Of a DNA stretch of 64,000 nt, positions 31,433 to 42,224 are shown piece by piece. Under the pieces are notes generated by a model, which did not search any database, had not been told where the DNA came from, and saw only the letters and a program-made list of their open reading frames with translations. Position 1 is the first letter of the stretch. Each line of letters opens with the position of its first letter. The stretch lies in contig JAUKTV010000002.1 in NCBI GenBank assembly GCA_030549205.1, forward strand, positions 3,224,001-3,288,000, read 5' to 3'. The DNA is from Apiosordaria backusii (Eukaryota > Ascomycota > Sordariomycetes > Sordariales > Lasiosphaeriaceae). The position numbers and the translations under genes are program-made.

Positions 31433-32245
31433 TTATCGGCGGACGACGATGCCGTTGCGGCGGGAGCTGCGCTCAACGTACTCTTGCTCATCCTCAGAAG
31501 AGGAGCACGAGTCCTCGTACCCGCAGCGGGAGCCGCCACAGTCGAGGCGGACACGCTCGCCCTTGCGGGTGATGCCGTAGCGCTCGCAGGTGCACGAGGA
31601 GCAGTCTGAGGATGGGGTGCTGTAGCCGGATGACGACGACGAGTTGTCGGAGCGGTAGGACAGGGACGAGCCGACCGAAGACACTGGGGAGACGGAAGCG
31701 CCAAAGTCGGTGATGATGTCCTCGGCGTCGTAGTCGTAGATGCCGGTGGCAGCAAAGTGGCTGGAGAGCTCATCCTCGTCAAAGTCGCCGTCCAAGATGT
31801 GGCGGGTAGCGTGGGGAGCTACGGGCTTGGGAGCCTTGATCTGGGACACGGAGAGGGGGCGACCCTTGGGGATGTCGGAGCTGACGGAATGGCGCGAGGA
31901 AGACTTGCGGGAAGAGGACTTGCTGGAAGAGGAAGACTTGGAGGAAGACTTGGGGACGTCGAGAATGTTGAGGGCACGGCCGGTGGTGGGCTCAACGGTG
32001 GACTCCTCGGAGGGGTTGTGGGACACATGGTAGCCATCGATCATGTAGTAGTACCAGTATCTTTGGCCGGCTTGAAGTGTGGTGGGCTGGAAGCGGAATG
32101 TGCCCTTCCATGTGCCGGACTTGGAGGAGGTCTTGTCCTTGGAGAGGGGGAGTTGGCCGGAGTAGTTGTCCCAGGAACCGAGAAGATGGACGGTCTTCAC
32201 ACCAGAGGAAACACGGAGGTTGAATGAAAGCTGAATGGCGGACAT
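31433..32245 (-). CDS. CBM48/AMPK-type glycogen-binding domain protein
   Basis: A 270-residue intronless protein. Residues 3-90 form an early-set/CBM48 glycogen-binding fold like that of AMPK beta subunits: LLGSWDNYSGQLPL, W46 in GTWKGTF, and RYWYYYMIDGYHVSHNPSEE. Residues about 98-130 are a serine/lysine-rich linker. The C-terminal part is acidic and Ser-rich, with a small Cys cluster (SDCSSCTCERYG and CGGSRCGYEDSC) followed by a basic end. No catalytic domain and no AMPK-beta Snf1/Snf4-binding domain are visible, so it is probably a glycogen- or starch-associated adaptor. It is divergent from the HD-domain gene over 2.3 kb. Confidence 0.8.
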   Translation of the reverse strand: MSAIQLSFNLRVSSGVKTVHLLGSWDNYSGQLPLSKDKTSSKSGTWKGTFRFQPTTLQAGQRYWYYYMIDGYHVSHNPSEESTVEPTTGRALNILDVPKSSSKSSSSSKSSSRKSSSRHSVSSDIPKGRPLSVSQIKAPKPVAPHATRHILDGDFDEDELSSHFAATGIYDYDAEDIITDFGASVSPVSSVGSSLSYRSDNSSSSSGYSTPSSDCSSCTCERYGITRKGERVRLDCGGSRCGYEDSCSSSEDEQEYVERSSRRNGIVVRR

Positions 32246-34600
32246 TTTGAATATGAGGCTGAAATAAACACGAGATGCTGATAATTAAACCGTCCCGAGA
32301 AAAAATAGCTTCGCGTTGTAAAGGCGAGGCGAGCAAGTAAACCAGTAGTTGTCTTTGAGGGTATTGGCGGGGATGACGATTAGGAGTAGCTAGGACCAGC
32401 AAAGCTACAATATTTTGATTTTTTGTGTATTAGTTGAATTAACAGAGCACAGCTCCGTGGAGAGGGGGAGAGGAAAGAAAGGGGGAAGAGGGAAAAACAA
32501 AAACTGGTTTAGTTTTTTTGAAGGCTTGCTGAAGAAGAGAAAGAGAAGGACAGGAAAGGAGGGTGAGGCCAGAGCCTTATATCATTTGGCGCTCAGTTGG
32601 ACGAGAGAGACACAAACAAGGGAGGACGGGCGGGACAAGCATCCATCGGCCCAGTTGGAAGACCACAGCGTGGGCGCATGGCCCCCAGCGAGCACTACAG
32701 ATTGCCGGCCGAGTGGTGGGATGGAGAGCCGAAGCCAATGAGAGCTCACATTGTCGGATAGAGACAGGACAGGGCCTGCTGCTGTGTTCCCTGTACGCAG
32801 TAAGCTGTGATAATCCCGCTGGAGCAGGCAGTCGATATCACGTCTGTCACGTTAGCAAGGAGAGTGCAGAGTGCTACTGCACCGTGGGCGGCTAACACCA
32901 GCGGGACGTTGTCGGTGGTGATGCGAATCTTTTTTGGGAATTCGAAGACAAGAAATGCCCCGCACTCTGTCAATCACCAACGCTAGTCGGCTTTGGGAAT
33001 GGCTGGGCGTCTAAATCCCTGTCTGTCACGACCAATCAGATGTAACAGCTCTTGATCACACACAGCTAGCTCATGCGGACGACGGCAGAGTCGGCCAATA
33101 ATCGACACTGTCGCTACCCGCAAACCTGCGTGGTGCATGATGCGGGCGAGCATCTCATCAACTCTCAGGACATTTTGTGAGTGGCTGCCCCTTTCGACAA
33201 TCACCCGTTGAGAGGCTGGAGTCCTGGACTTCCATCGCAGGATCTGTCCTCCCTACAGAGCATTGGCGCTGATGTCAAGGCATATTGACATCTTGATATT
33301 GACTGACCAAAGTCAGATACAACCTTCTGTATGCATCTCTGCTGCAGGCTGCAAGCACGAGGACAATCTCTGCAGTAGGTGGCTGTCAAGTGGTGGAAAG
33401 TGGTGGAGAGAGGTGGCCGCGGATTGGGCCGATAGTCTGGCTTCTCGCAGTCCACTTGCGGGTAAATCAGCAAGCTGAGCTGAAGGTGCAGGAAAAGATC
33501 GGACTGCATCATAAAGAAGGATGCTGGAAGCCGTGATCCTGTGGCTCTGGGTTCACTCGGACATTTCCACTATCGAGAACGCCGCCGCAACGGTGCATCC
33601 TTTCTTGGGGTACGGTCATGGAAAGACGGCCATAGAAACCGACTGCCGGATCCCAAGACGCCTTCATCCGATATCTGTCTTCCTTGATCCGCTGAACCTG
33701 ACCCACCAAGCTCGCTTGCGCTTGTCGAGCTTGTCCACCCGCAAAAGCGCTCAACCTCGCGTGTATTGCGTATAATATCCAGACGAACAGAGCTAATGCA
33801 TGCAGGCAATCAGCTTAGCTTCTAGCTCAGCAGTAGCAACCTAGCATTGGCGGGTATGAAGCATCATGATCACATCTCCACCGCAGAGACGATGGATATC
33901 TCAACGTAAGAATGTGATATCGAGCTGCAAGAGACGATGTGCCAATGGCTGCCTGTGCGCAGAATAGCCGCCGCAGCTCCGCAACCTCCGCACCTTCCGC
34001 GTTTGTCTGCTCATTCTTCGGATTCTCCTCTCTTTACCGCCGGTGGGGCTTTTCTCTCGTCATCGATATCCGACTCCGGTCTTGTGGCCGAGGGAGAAGT
34101 CAGCTTGAACTTCTCCGGAGTCTGGATTGAACCGCTCACTCAGGGGCACCCCTTTTCCTTGAACCTGTCTCTCGCTCTCGTTCTCTCTGTGTGTTCTTCA
34201 GTTCTCACTCATCTTCTTACTGACCAAGCAAGAAGGCTGTCGAATTCACGGTTAATTCAGGTTTCATGTGTATTCACAGTAATGACAAGATTCCACTTCT
34301 AAGCACAATGAACTTCCTAATTCGGCGATCAACACCGACGTTACCTGTTGTGAATCCCCTCAATTTTGACCTGTGGTGTTGCTGATACGAGTTGCTGCCT
34401 GGCCGCCCCACTGTTTTCATGACCCACTAACCAACTGTTCATCTCATCTCACCTTCAATTCAATGTCTCAAAACACGGTCAAAAAGTCGACTTCACATCT
34501 CATCAAACCCCAATCTACACACAATCCTACACCAATCTCAGCAAGTTAACTTATCCTCTTGTTCCATATTCTTTAAAAAAAATCCCCAAAAATCCCCAAA
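32246..34600. promoter_or_regulatory. divergent intergenic region, CBM48 / HD phosphohydrolase
   Basis: A 2.35-kb divergent spacer with no supported gene. The region next to the CBM48 start is purine-rich. Short open frames on both strands lack signatures and splice structure. Confidence 0.45.
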
Positions 34601-35365
34601 ATGGAATCCCTCCTCACCGACCCCCTCATCCTCTCCATAACCTCCTACGTAAAAACCTACATGCAAAACTACGACCCCTCCCACGACTTCGACCACATCC
34701 AGCGCGTCCTCTCCCTCTCCTACCACCTCTACTCCCACTCCCCCAACAACCAATCCCCCCCTCTAGACCTCAAAACAATCCACCTCTGCGCCCTCCTCCA
34801 CGACGTCGGTGATCGCAAGTATGTTCCCCCCCCCTCCTTTTCCCATCCACCCTTGATATCCCCCCCTTATATTCCCCCTGATATCACCCCCCTAACACTG
34901 TATAGATACCTCCTCCCCTCCCAAGACCCCACAACCCTCATCACCTCAGTATTATTACAATATGGCTGCGACCCCTCCCTCGCCCAAAAAGTCCAAACCA
35001 TCTGCCTAGCAGTATCCTACTCAACCGAAGTCAAATCCCCCCACCACGTCCTCTCCGTCCTAGCCCAACACCCCGAACTAGCCATCGTCCAAGACGCCGA
35101 CCGCCTCGACGCCCTTGGGGCGGTGGGCTTAGCTCGGATGTTTACCTTTGGGGGTGCCAAACGAACTCGGAGTTTACAAGCGAGTGTAGATCACATCGAG
35201 GATAAGCTCGTCAAGTTAGAAGGGATGATGAAAACGGAAGAAGGGAAGAGGCTGGCGGGGGAGAGGACGAGGAGGTTGAGGGTTTTTCAGAGGGAGTGGG
35301 CGGAGGAGGTGGGGTTTGTGGAGAGGGTTGGGTTGGTTGGGAGGGAGAAGGAGGAGGGGGAGTAA
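34601..35365 (+). CDS. HD-domain metal-dependent phosphohydrolase
   Basis: A two-exon gene: 34601-34818 and 34906-35365; 225 residues. The 87-bp intron (GTATGT donor, CTAAC branch, TAG acceptor) is a multiple of three and has no stop, so the unspliced frame is also open; splicing removes a Pro-rich insert and restores DVGDRKYLLPSQD. The HD motif is visible: H28/H32 in SHDFDHIQRVL, H67-D68 in LCALLHDVGD, and D136/D138 in VQDADRLDALGAVGLARMF. This matches the YpgQ/YedJ-like family, thought to act on nucleotides or pyrophosphates; the substrate here is unknown. Codons shift from C-rich to strongly G-rich in the last third. Confidence 0.88.
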   Translation: MESLLTDPLILSITSYVKTYMQNYDPSHDFDHIQRVLSLSYHLYSHSPNNQSPPLDLKTIHLCALLHDVGDRKYVPPPSFSHPPLISPPYIPPDITPLTLYRYLLPSQDPTTLITSVLLQYGCDPSLAQKVQTICLAVSYSTEVKSPHHVLSVLAQHPELAIVQDADRLDALGAVGLARMFTFGGAKRTRSLQASVDHIEDKLVKLEGMMKTEEGKRLAGERTRRLRVFQREWAEEVGFVERVGLVGREKEEGE

Positions 35366-35731
35366 AATGGTGAGTGGGAGGGGGATTGGGAGGGGTTGAT
35401 GGGATAGAGTAAAAAAATGCAAACGCTGATAAATACTAAACGCTGTGTGACGGGCCAGGAGTTGAGCTTGGGTCTTCGCTCTAACAGAACCTTAAAAACA
35501 CGCTCGTTTTGTCCCCAAGAAGCACTACCTTAGACTTAGATCAAACACGACTTCAACAGGTTGTTTAAACATTTCTCAAGTTTCATTTATTATCAGATCA
35601 CCTCTCGTCAAACATTACTCAAATACCAACCCCATCATTGAACTCAAGAAACCCCCCCCCCCCGATCGAACAACCCACCAAATCAACCCCCATCCCCCCA
35701 TCTTCAAACATTAACCATTACCCCCATCAAA
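35366..35731. other. short convergent spacer
   Basis: 366 bp between the convergent HD-domain and GPI-protein genes. It has a C12 run near 35652-35663 and AT-rich sequence. No gene or array seen. Confidence 0.5.
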
Positions 35732-36196
35732 CTAAAGCAAAAAAGCAGCCACACCCCCCAACACCACCATCGCACCCGCCGCCTTCTTCCCACCGCTCGC
35801 ACCAGCTGTAACAGCAGGTGGCTCAGTAGGCACAAGAACAGGGTACGTCTTCGACCCAATAACCGTCACACTATTCGTGTAATGATGCGGCTTCGAGTGA
35901 TGCGTCTCCACCGACTGGACAGAAACGACCGTCTGCTTCGTGTGGTGGTGCTTGGTGTGGTACTCAGTAACCGTATTACCCTGAACTGAGGGCTTAACAT
36001 AGATCTTCTTGGTGTGAGTCTCGGTCTCGGTCTCGGTGGGCTTGGCCCAGGTGTGGGTGGTGGTGGTCTTGGTGTAGGTGTGCTTGGGTTTGGTGGGAGT
36101 GGGGGTGGTGGTGGTGGTGGTGGTTTCTGGCTCTGGGCGGCCGGCGGCGACGAGGGTGGTGGCCGTGATGGCGGTGAGGAGGGTGAAGAGCTTCAT
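35732..36196 (-). CDS. small Thr-rich GPI-anchored cell-surface protein
   Basis: A 154-residue protein starting at MKLFTLLTAITATTLVAA, a typical signal peptide; an in-frame upstream codon at 36208 would add only MTVT. The mature part is Thr/Pro/His/Lys-rich, with TTTTTTTPTPT (a GGT/GTG-rich simple repeat on the plus strand near 36100-36123) and THTKKIYVKPSV. The C-terminus, ASGGKKAAGAMVVLGGVAAF, looks like a GPI-attachment signal: small residues, a spacer, then a hydrophobic tail. It is likely a cell-wall or plasma-membrane glycoprotein. No enzymatic domain is visible. Confidence 0.8.
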   Translation of the reverse strand: MKLFTLLTAITATTLVAAGRPEPETTTTTTTPTPTKPKHTYTKTTTTHTWAKPTETETETHTKKIYVKPSVQGNTVTEYHTKHHHTKQTVVSVQSVETHHSKPHHYTNSVTVIGSKTYPVLVPTEPPAVTAGASGGKKAAGAMVVLGGVAAFLL

Positions 36197-37809
36197 TGTA
36201 ACTGTCAAGGGGTGGTGGTAGATGGTATGGTTGATGTTGGGAACGATTGACTGTTGGTGATAGCGCAGTCAACAAGCGAATGAAGTGACCAAGCTGTTAT
36301 AGTGATTGGCAATGACGGACACTCGTGGCGATGCAAGAGAAGTCTCGAGGCCCTGAGGTCCTCAGGGGTGAGATTGGGGTTATAAGCATTGGTGACTGGG
36401 CATCATGACTGAATGCATCATCGGCGAGTATGCCAGGAAACAAAGGAGCACAGCTTGGCTCGGTGATGATGTGTCCCCGGAAGCGTAAACAATATACCAT
36501 TTTGGTGAGGCGAGCCAGGAGAACAAAGAAGTTGATGTTTACCTAGCCTCGATTTAGTTCCAATACTGCCACTGGTGTGGATTGGCCTCAGCAAGACACC
36601 ACCTCAGCTCATCCGGACGCTGTGTGCTTTCGTAAGGGTCAGAGACAGCCCAAGACACCTCCGCTCGGGTGTTAGATTCAGTGAGCGTGATGTCTCTGCA
36701 GGTTTCTCGACTGCTTCCGCATTCCTGTGAGTTTGCTGGACAGGCGAGCCCAGGTCTCAGTTCTAGCGATGGCTTCTCATTCCTGATGTCGAGATGGTCA
36801 AAATGTAGGTGGACTGCCGCATCCGTCACGAAGAAAATCCGGATGAGACATATACACTACAAGCCCAGCCAGTCTCAAGTTATCCAAGCAGCCGGGAGAA
36901 TTGGTGTTGTCGGTTGCCAGCATTCCTAAGTCCTCACCCGTTTCCGGATGTTGTTCAGGCCTAGTGGGAGTCCAATTATGCCGTGACTGAGCAAATCATC
37001 TCGCTCAAGATTGACACACACGGCATTGTCTGTTTTAATAGTGAATTTCCGCCAGTGCTGGCTTCCGTGCTGTTTCAACAAAAAGAGAGAGTGAGGTGAG
37101 GGAGCACATAAGACGGTCTTGCTCTGTCAGTCTAACCCGGAACATCGTCAGAAGTGTCACATAGGTCAGTATTGACCTCGAAGGGCGGAGTCTTATGATC
37201 TAGACACATCGGCCCTTCCATCAAAATCCACCCATCCATACATCGGACGATTTTCTGGTCCAGAATATGTCATCAACTCTGTCAACGTCACCAATGGCCC
37301 AAGCTCCAAGCTCGTCGGCTGCTCCCGACCTGCCATCCACTCTGCCGGATGCGTGCAGCATCCTACAATAATCTTGTTGTATCTTTGTTGTACAGAAATA
37401 GATTTCGTATTTTGCATGACTTTGGACAATGCTTGGTTCATCTCGTGAACCTTATTCAACCTACCTATAACCCTAACCCGAGCTAATCACCAAGCATTCC
37501 CAACCCGTCACCTCGTCACGAATCCGGATGTCTTCTCTCACGTCCTCAAGATTGCGCCATTGGAACTGAATTCGTACCTAATGACGTTTTTTTGGTGAAG
37601 AGCCCAATGACATTTACTCCTACTGAAATTCCACCAGCCAAACAATATCCTCGGAAGAGCTCCTTCCCACCGCTCTCTTCCTTTCCCCTATTGACAGCAG
37701 CACACAACACCACCAACACAACACCTCTGTCGCCCCCCGTTCCGTTTTCATAGTAAAGAGAACACTCTCAGAGCAGGATGTGCAGCAAAAGCAAAAAAGC
37801 AAAAAGATG
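36197..37809. other. intergenic, GPI-protein promoter
   Basis: 1.6 kb without a supported gene. A minus-strand stretch (36554-36858) can be read as a possible last exon but has no ATG and no recognised domain. Confidence 0.45.
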
Positions 37810-37928
37810 GGGGCCACCCGGGGATTGAACCCGGGACCTCTCGCAAGTTGATATTCTGGGAAGAATAATCACTTTGTAAACATCAGGGTGAACCCTAAGC
37901 GAGAATCATACCACTAGACCAGCGGCCC
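37810..37928 (-). tRNA. tRNA-Pro (anticodon AGG) with intron
   Basis: The minus strand starts GGGCCGC at 37928 and ends GTGGCCC plus discriminator C at 37810; the acceptor stem pairs with one G-U. The D arm has the box A sequence TGGTCTAGTGG. The anticodon stem CTCGC/GCGAG frames the loop TTAGGG/T with AGG at 37896-37894. A 47-nt intron (37892-37846) sits after position 37, the canonical place. The T arm is CCGGG-TTCAATC-CCCGG (box B). A T5 Pol III terminator follows at 37805-37801. Mature length 72 nt before CCA. Confidence 0.95.
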
Positions 37929-38155
37929 TTTTTTTTGGGAAGACATCCAGAGATGTGGATGTTTGTCGGGGGCAGAACTTCCGTCTAGGTTGCGCCACTG
38001 GTTGACCCACGCCTTCACAATTCCCTTTCCGCCAACTCTGGCCGGTGTCACTCAACTTAGCCTTGACCCTTTCCTCAACCCTGAAAATATCTTATTCTTT
38101 CTTTTCACGGCCTCCGACTGCGTCTCAATAAAGTAGAGCGCAACAGGGGGGAGAA

Positions 38156-39745
38156 TCAGAGATCCCCACCTGTCTTGGTGTCTTGATCCTCAGCTGGGTC
38201 AATGTCGAGGACGCTCAAGGGGCTGTAATCGCATTAGTCAACCATTCGCATAAACACACGAAAATAAAAGTAAAAACTCACCCCTTCTTCACCATAATAC
38301 TCATAATCTCAAACAGCGCATCCGCCGCCGCCATGGTCGTGTGCTCAGCGTTGGTATCGTAAGCTGGCTGTTATCACCACTTTTGTCAGCTTTTTCCCCA
38401 TTGCCCACCACCAGTACCCTCCTACCACAACTTCTCCCTCTTGTAACCCCCCCTTTTCACATCCCCGTGTCAGTAAAAATGTAAAGCAACTCACCGCAAC
38501 CTCCACCAAATCCGCCCCCACCAAATTCACCCCCTCCAACCCCCTCAAAATACTCCTCAACTCCCTCGTGCTCCACCCCCCCGTCTCCGGCGTCCCCGTC
38601 GCCGGCGCAAACGCCGGGTCCAAAGTATCAATATCCAAACTCAAATACACCGGATTCCTCGTCCCCACCCTCTCTTTTATTTTCTTAACAATCCCCTCCG
38701 TCCCAATAGTATCAATCTCCCTCGCTTCAACAATCTCAAACCCGCAGTACCCGTCATTTTCATAATCTGACGGTCCAGACAGGGTAGTCCTGATCCCAGC
38801 GTGTATGTTGGTGTCGTTCCGCAAGAGACCTTCCTGCGCGGCGTGGTAGAAGTACGTCCCGTGGTTGATGGAGGCTGTTTGGGAGGGGGAGCCGCCGAAG
38901 ACTTTGGGCTTCCAGGTGTCGAGGTGGGAGTCAAAGTGGATTACGGTAATAGGGCCGTAGGCGCGGTTGATGGAGCGCAACAAGGGGAGGGTGATGGTGT
39001 GGTCGCCTCCCAAGGTGATTACCCTCGGGAGGGTTTTGCCGGCGAGACTGGGGCCGGGTTTGGCGGAGTTGGTGGTGGGGCGGCGGGAGAGGAGGGAGAA
39101 GTGCCCGGATTCGATTTGGTGGAGGGCGTGGGTGTTGTCGTAGGAGGTTACGGGGATGTCGCCGCAGTCGATGACTTTGGCCCAGGAGTTGAATGGGTTG
39201 GTGGAGAGGGGGACGTTGTAGCCTCCGCTGCGGGGGTGTTAGTCAAAGGTGAGGAATATATGGAATGGGAGGGGAGGTTACACGTACTACAAGTTCAGTC
39301 GCCTTGAACCTTGCCGGATGCCGGAGGGTCCGAATCTAGCGCCGGGACGGTAGGATGTGCCCGTGTCGAATGGGGCGCCTTGTTTATTTATGCTTATTAG
39401 CTTGGTTGCCTGACGTTGTGTATCCAGCTAGTTAGTTGTTGTGTGACGGGCATACCAATGAAAGCAATATCGTAGTCAATGTCTTTGTGTGAGAGGCAGG
39501 GCAGATAAGGGAGGCGGCCAAAGGTTGAGATGCCGGAAAAGACAGAATCTGCCTGTATTTGGGTCTGTGTCAGTCAAGGAGACATAAACAAGCTTCAAAT
39601 GACTGACCTGAGTCCCTCCATCACCGGGCAAGGTGTTGTACCACAAGGACTGATGCGGTCCAGCCATGTTCTTTTGATGGTCATGGTCACCATGTGCTAG
39701 AACAGCAGCTGTCAGCCACAGGGCGAGTAGACCCTGAGTTGCCAT
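38156..39745 (-). CDS. secreted agmatinase/arginase-family ureohydrolase
   Basis: A binuclear manganese ureohydrolase that splits a guanidino compound to urea and an amine. Six exons: 39745-39608, 39552-39456, 39378-39288, 39227-38495, 38367-38282 and 38222-38156; introns of 55, 77, 60, 127 and 59 bp; 403 residues. An N-terminal signal peptide (GLLALWLTAAVLAHG) suggests secretion. Family signatures: APFDTGTSYRPGARFGP, ITLGGDHTITLPLLR, HFDSHLDTW and SLDIDTLDPAFAPATG, holding the metal-binding His and Asp residues. The C-terminal VEVAPAYDTNAEHTTMAAAD is typical of the agmatinase branch. The substrate (agmatine or another guanidine) is not settled by sequence. Its promoter faces a plus-strand gene 2.5 kb away. 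Confidence 0.92.
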
Positions 39746-42224
39746 GTTGTCGATCTTGAAAGCTTCAGTGTGTATGATAAAAACACAATGCTAGAAGAAT
39801 ATTGATCTGTTGACAGACACCGCCCCCTTTATAACTCAAAGCCTCCCCATATTTTTACTTGGGCCTCTGCAAGCCATCGACCAACAATCGTCACCACTTG
39901 CAGAAGCCCAAACCTCAAGAGGCACATCCCCGGCCTTATCGTACCTACCTCTCAAACTCCCCCAGACTAATCCACTGGACGCCCATCCACGAACCATCGC
40001 TGCATGTCATGTCAACGGTTCTCGTTAGGTAACGGCCCTCGCATCATCTCTATGGAAGGAGAACATCCCATCTCATGCGGGAGCGACAGGAGAGATAAAG
40101 CAGAACGTGTAAAGTATGCTCCCAACTGGGACTGCAGAAGACCTTAGCACCAATTATAAGGCTTCTGTGAAGCTGCAATGGCACGCCCGTCGATTTCTCG
40201 GAATCTCACACTGGGGATGTTAGATAATTCGACCACTAATGGAATCTCAAGGCATGAAGTGATCAGGACCGGGAATGCGGGGCTACCGTTCCGGTGCGAA
40301 TGACATCAAGCTCCGGAGCGGGGGAATTGGTCAACGGGGGATGAAGATAGATAGGTGTTGGGAGTGGGATGTTGCTATCTCGAAGACGTATGTAGCTATA
40401 AGTGCAGATGTCCTTTTGGTGGCCATGTGGTCATTGGTCTTTATTTCCTCATACATTTTCTGGTACGCAGGTCCTATTCGCCGCTCAGATGGCGACATTT
40501 GATCGAGGAGATAAGAGAGAATGCATGGAATAGTGAAAGTTCTAATTTTCTTACAAATTAATTCCGACTCGGAGATATCTGATAACCACTGGGTGCTTGA
40601 AGACCTCCTCGTTCAGACATATAATGGAGTCCCTGACAACTTTGTCTCGAGTCCATGTTGTCTTTTCTCAATACCGTTGTGTTACGATGCGGAATACCCC
40701 TTGTGGAAGACGGAGAAAGAACACCTGAAAGGACCCTGCGCTCAACGACGTTTCAAGCCCAACACGTGGTTCCCGAGACATGGCTCGAAGAAGGCCATTG
40801 TTGTTCAGGGATGACACTGGTTGTAACGAGGAAACGGCCGAAGGCGAGTTGAAACATTGAAGACAAAGTGGAAAAGAAAATAACCGCTGGGTTGGTGGGG
40901 AGTCCCTGCTTGGGCTGGAACGGCTGGTGAGGTCACTGTCTTCACCATCGATGACCGATCTTATTCGTCCCATGTTTCTTGCGGCCGGTGGGACCACCGA
41001 AGGTGCGTAGGGCAGTTTCTTGCGCTGGTTCGGCGGTGCCCTGATTTCGCTGCAGAGGCGGGGCCGCAGACCGGCTCCTGAAATGCGCAGCTAAAAAGGA
41101 TAGTGAAGAGCTGATGCAGCTGTCGGTCGTGTCCCACATTGGATCATTCAGGAGCTGCCGTGCTGCGGCAGGACAGCGCAACGGATGGCCACTGGATAGC
41201 ACTGGGTCTCTGCCTGCCCGGGTCCGCTTTGGGAGAGCCAGCGCCGAGGGGGTGCAGCGCATTTCATGCATTGCTCAAGATAGAGTTGATACGTGGACAC
41301 TCTCATTGACATATTGGGCAGACAACCAAACCAACAATGGACAATGTTACAGTACAATGCCTTTCTGAGATGGAAATCGTCATCGAAGTCAAGACGAGAC
41401 GTCCAGACTGGGCGGAGAGTGGAGCTCTTGTTCTCCTTGTTCCCCGCCCTAGAAAGGCTTGGCAGGGAAGTGTGGGAAGTTAGGGATCTCAAGCTAGGGG
41501 TACCCTCCTCTCTCCCGGTCCCAGCCCGCCTATTTTGGAGGTGCATCAAGGCCGGGCCAATCAGACATAATTCCCTCGGACAGGACAGTGAATGGGATGG
41601 ACAAGATGCTCTGGTGCTTGAATTCTCTTTCCCCTTGTCTCCAGCGTGCATTCATGTTCTTAAAGAGACAATATCGGGCACGCGCTGCTTCCCCCCGGTC
41701 CCGTCCTGATCATATGCTCCGCGCAGGTGTCCCTCCTTTTCAGTCTTCTACCTGTTGTCTTGAGGTGATTCGCTCCTTAACAGTACCTTACTAGGTGCCT
41801 CGTTCGGGTCTGCCGCCGAGCACAGCACCACAGCACCACTGGCACCACCTCCAGCGCATCCATTCACCGGCCGACAAGCGTAAACAGGGAAGGTCCCGAA
41901 CCTGCCACTTGTCGATGTCTCACGTAGGTCGCTGCCATCTGCCATCTGCCATCTGCCTCTATCCTGGACGCTGTCCTCCGGCCGCAACTTTCTTTCTGTG
42001 ATACCTCGCCCAGCAGCTTCGCCGAGAGAAACCCTGCGTGGCGCATTCCTTTTCAACAGTGAAATCACTCGCCGCCACCGCACACTTCCAACAACAACGT
42101 AAGCAATCATCAGACATGATGCCGAAATCCCTCCTTTGACTCTTTCTTCCAACATCCCGAGGACAACCCCGTTACCTGGTTCAACTCTTCAAACGATTGC
42201 CGGACGAGCCGCCTTTCTTCCCCA
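39746..42224. promoter_or_regulatory. divergent intergenic region, agmatinase / Ser-Arg-rich protein
   Basis: 2.5 kb with no supported gene. Open frames up to 167 codons exist near 41150-41650 but lack signatures. A small tandem of CATCTGC (GCCATCTGCCATCTGCC) lies near 41936-41956. Confidence 0.4.

Noticed and set aside
35190..35365. A frame break in the HD-domain gene because of the abrupt change to G-rich sequence
   Set aside because: The frame stays open and the helical C-terminus is sensible; the change is the general 3' skew seen in other genes.
36554..36858. Possible last exon of a small Cys-containing protein on the minus strand
   Set aside because: It reads open from a TAG acceptor-like site, but no upstream exon, ATG or known domain could be found.
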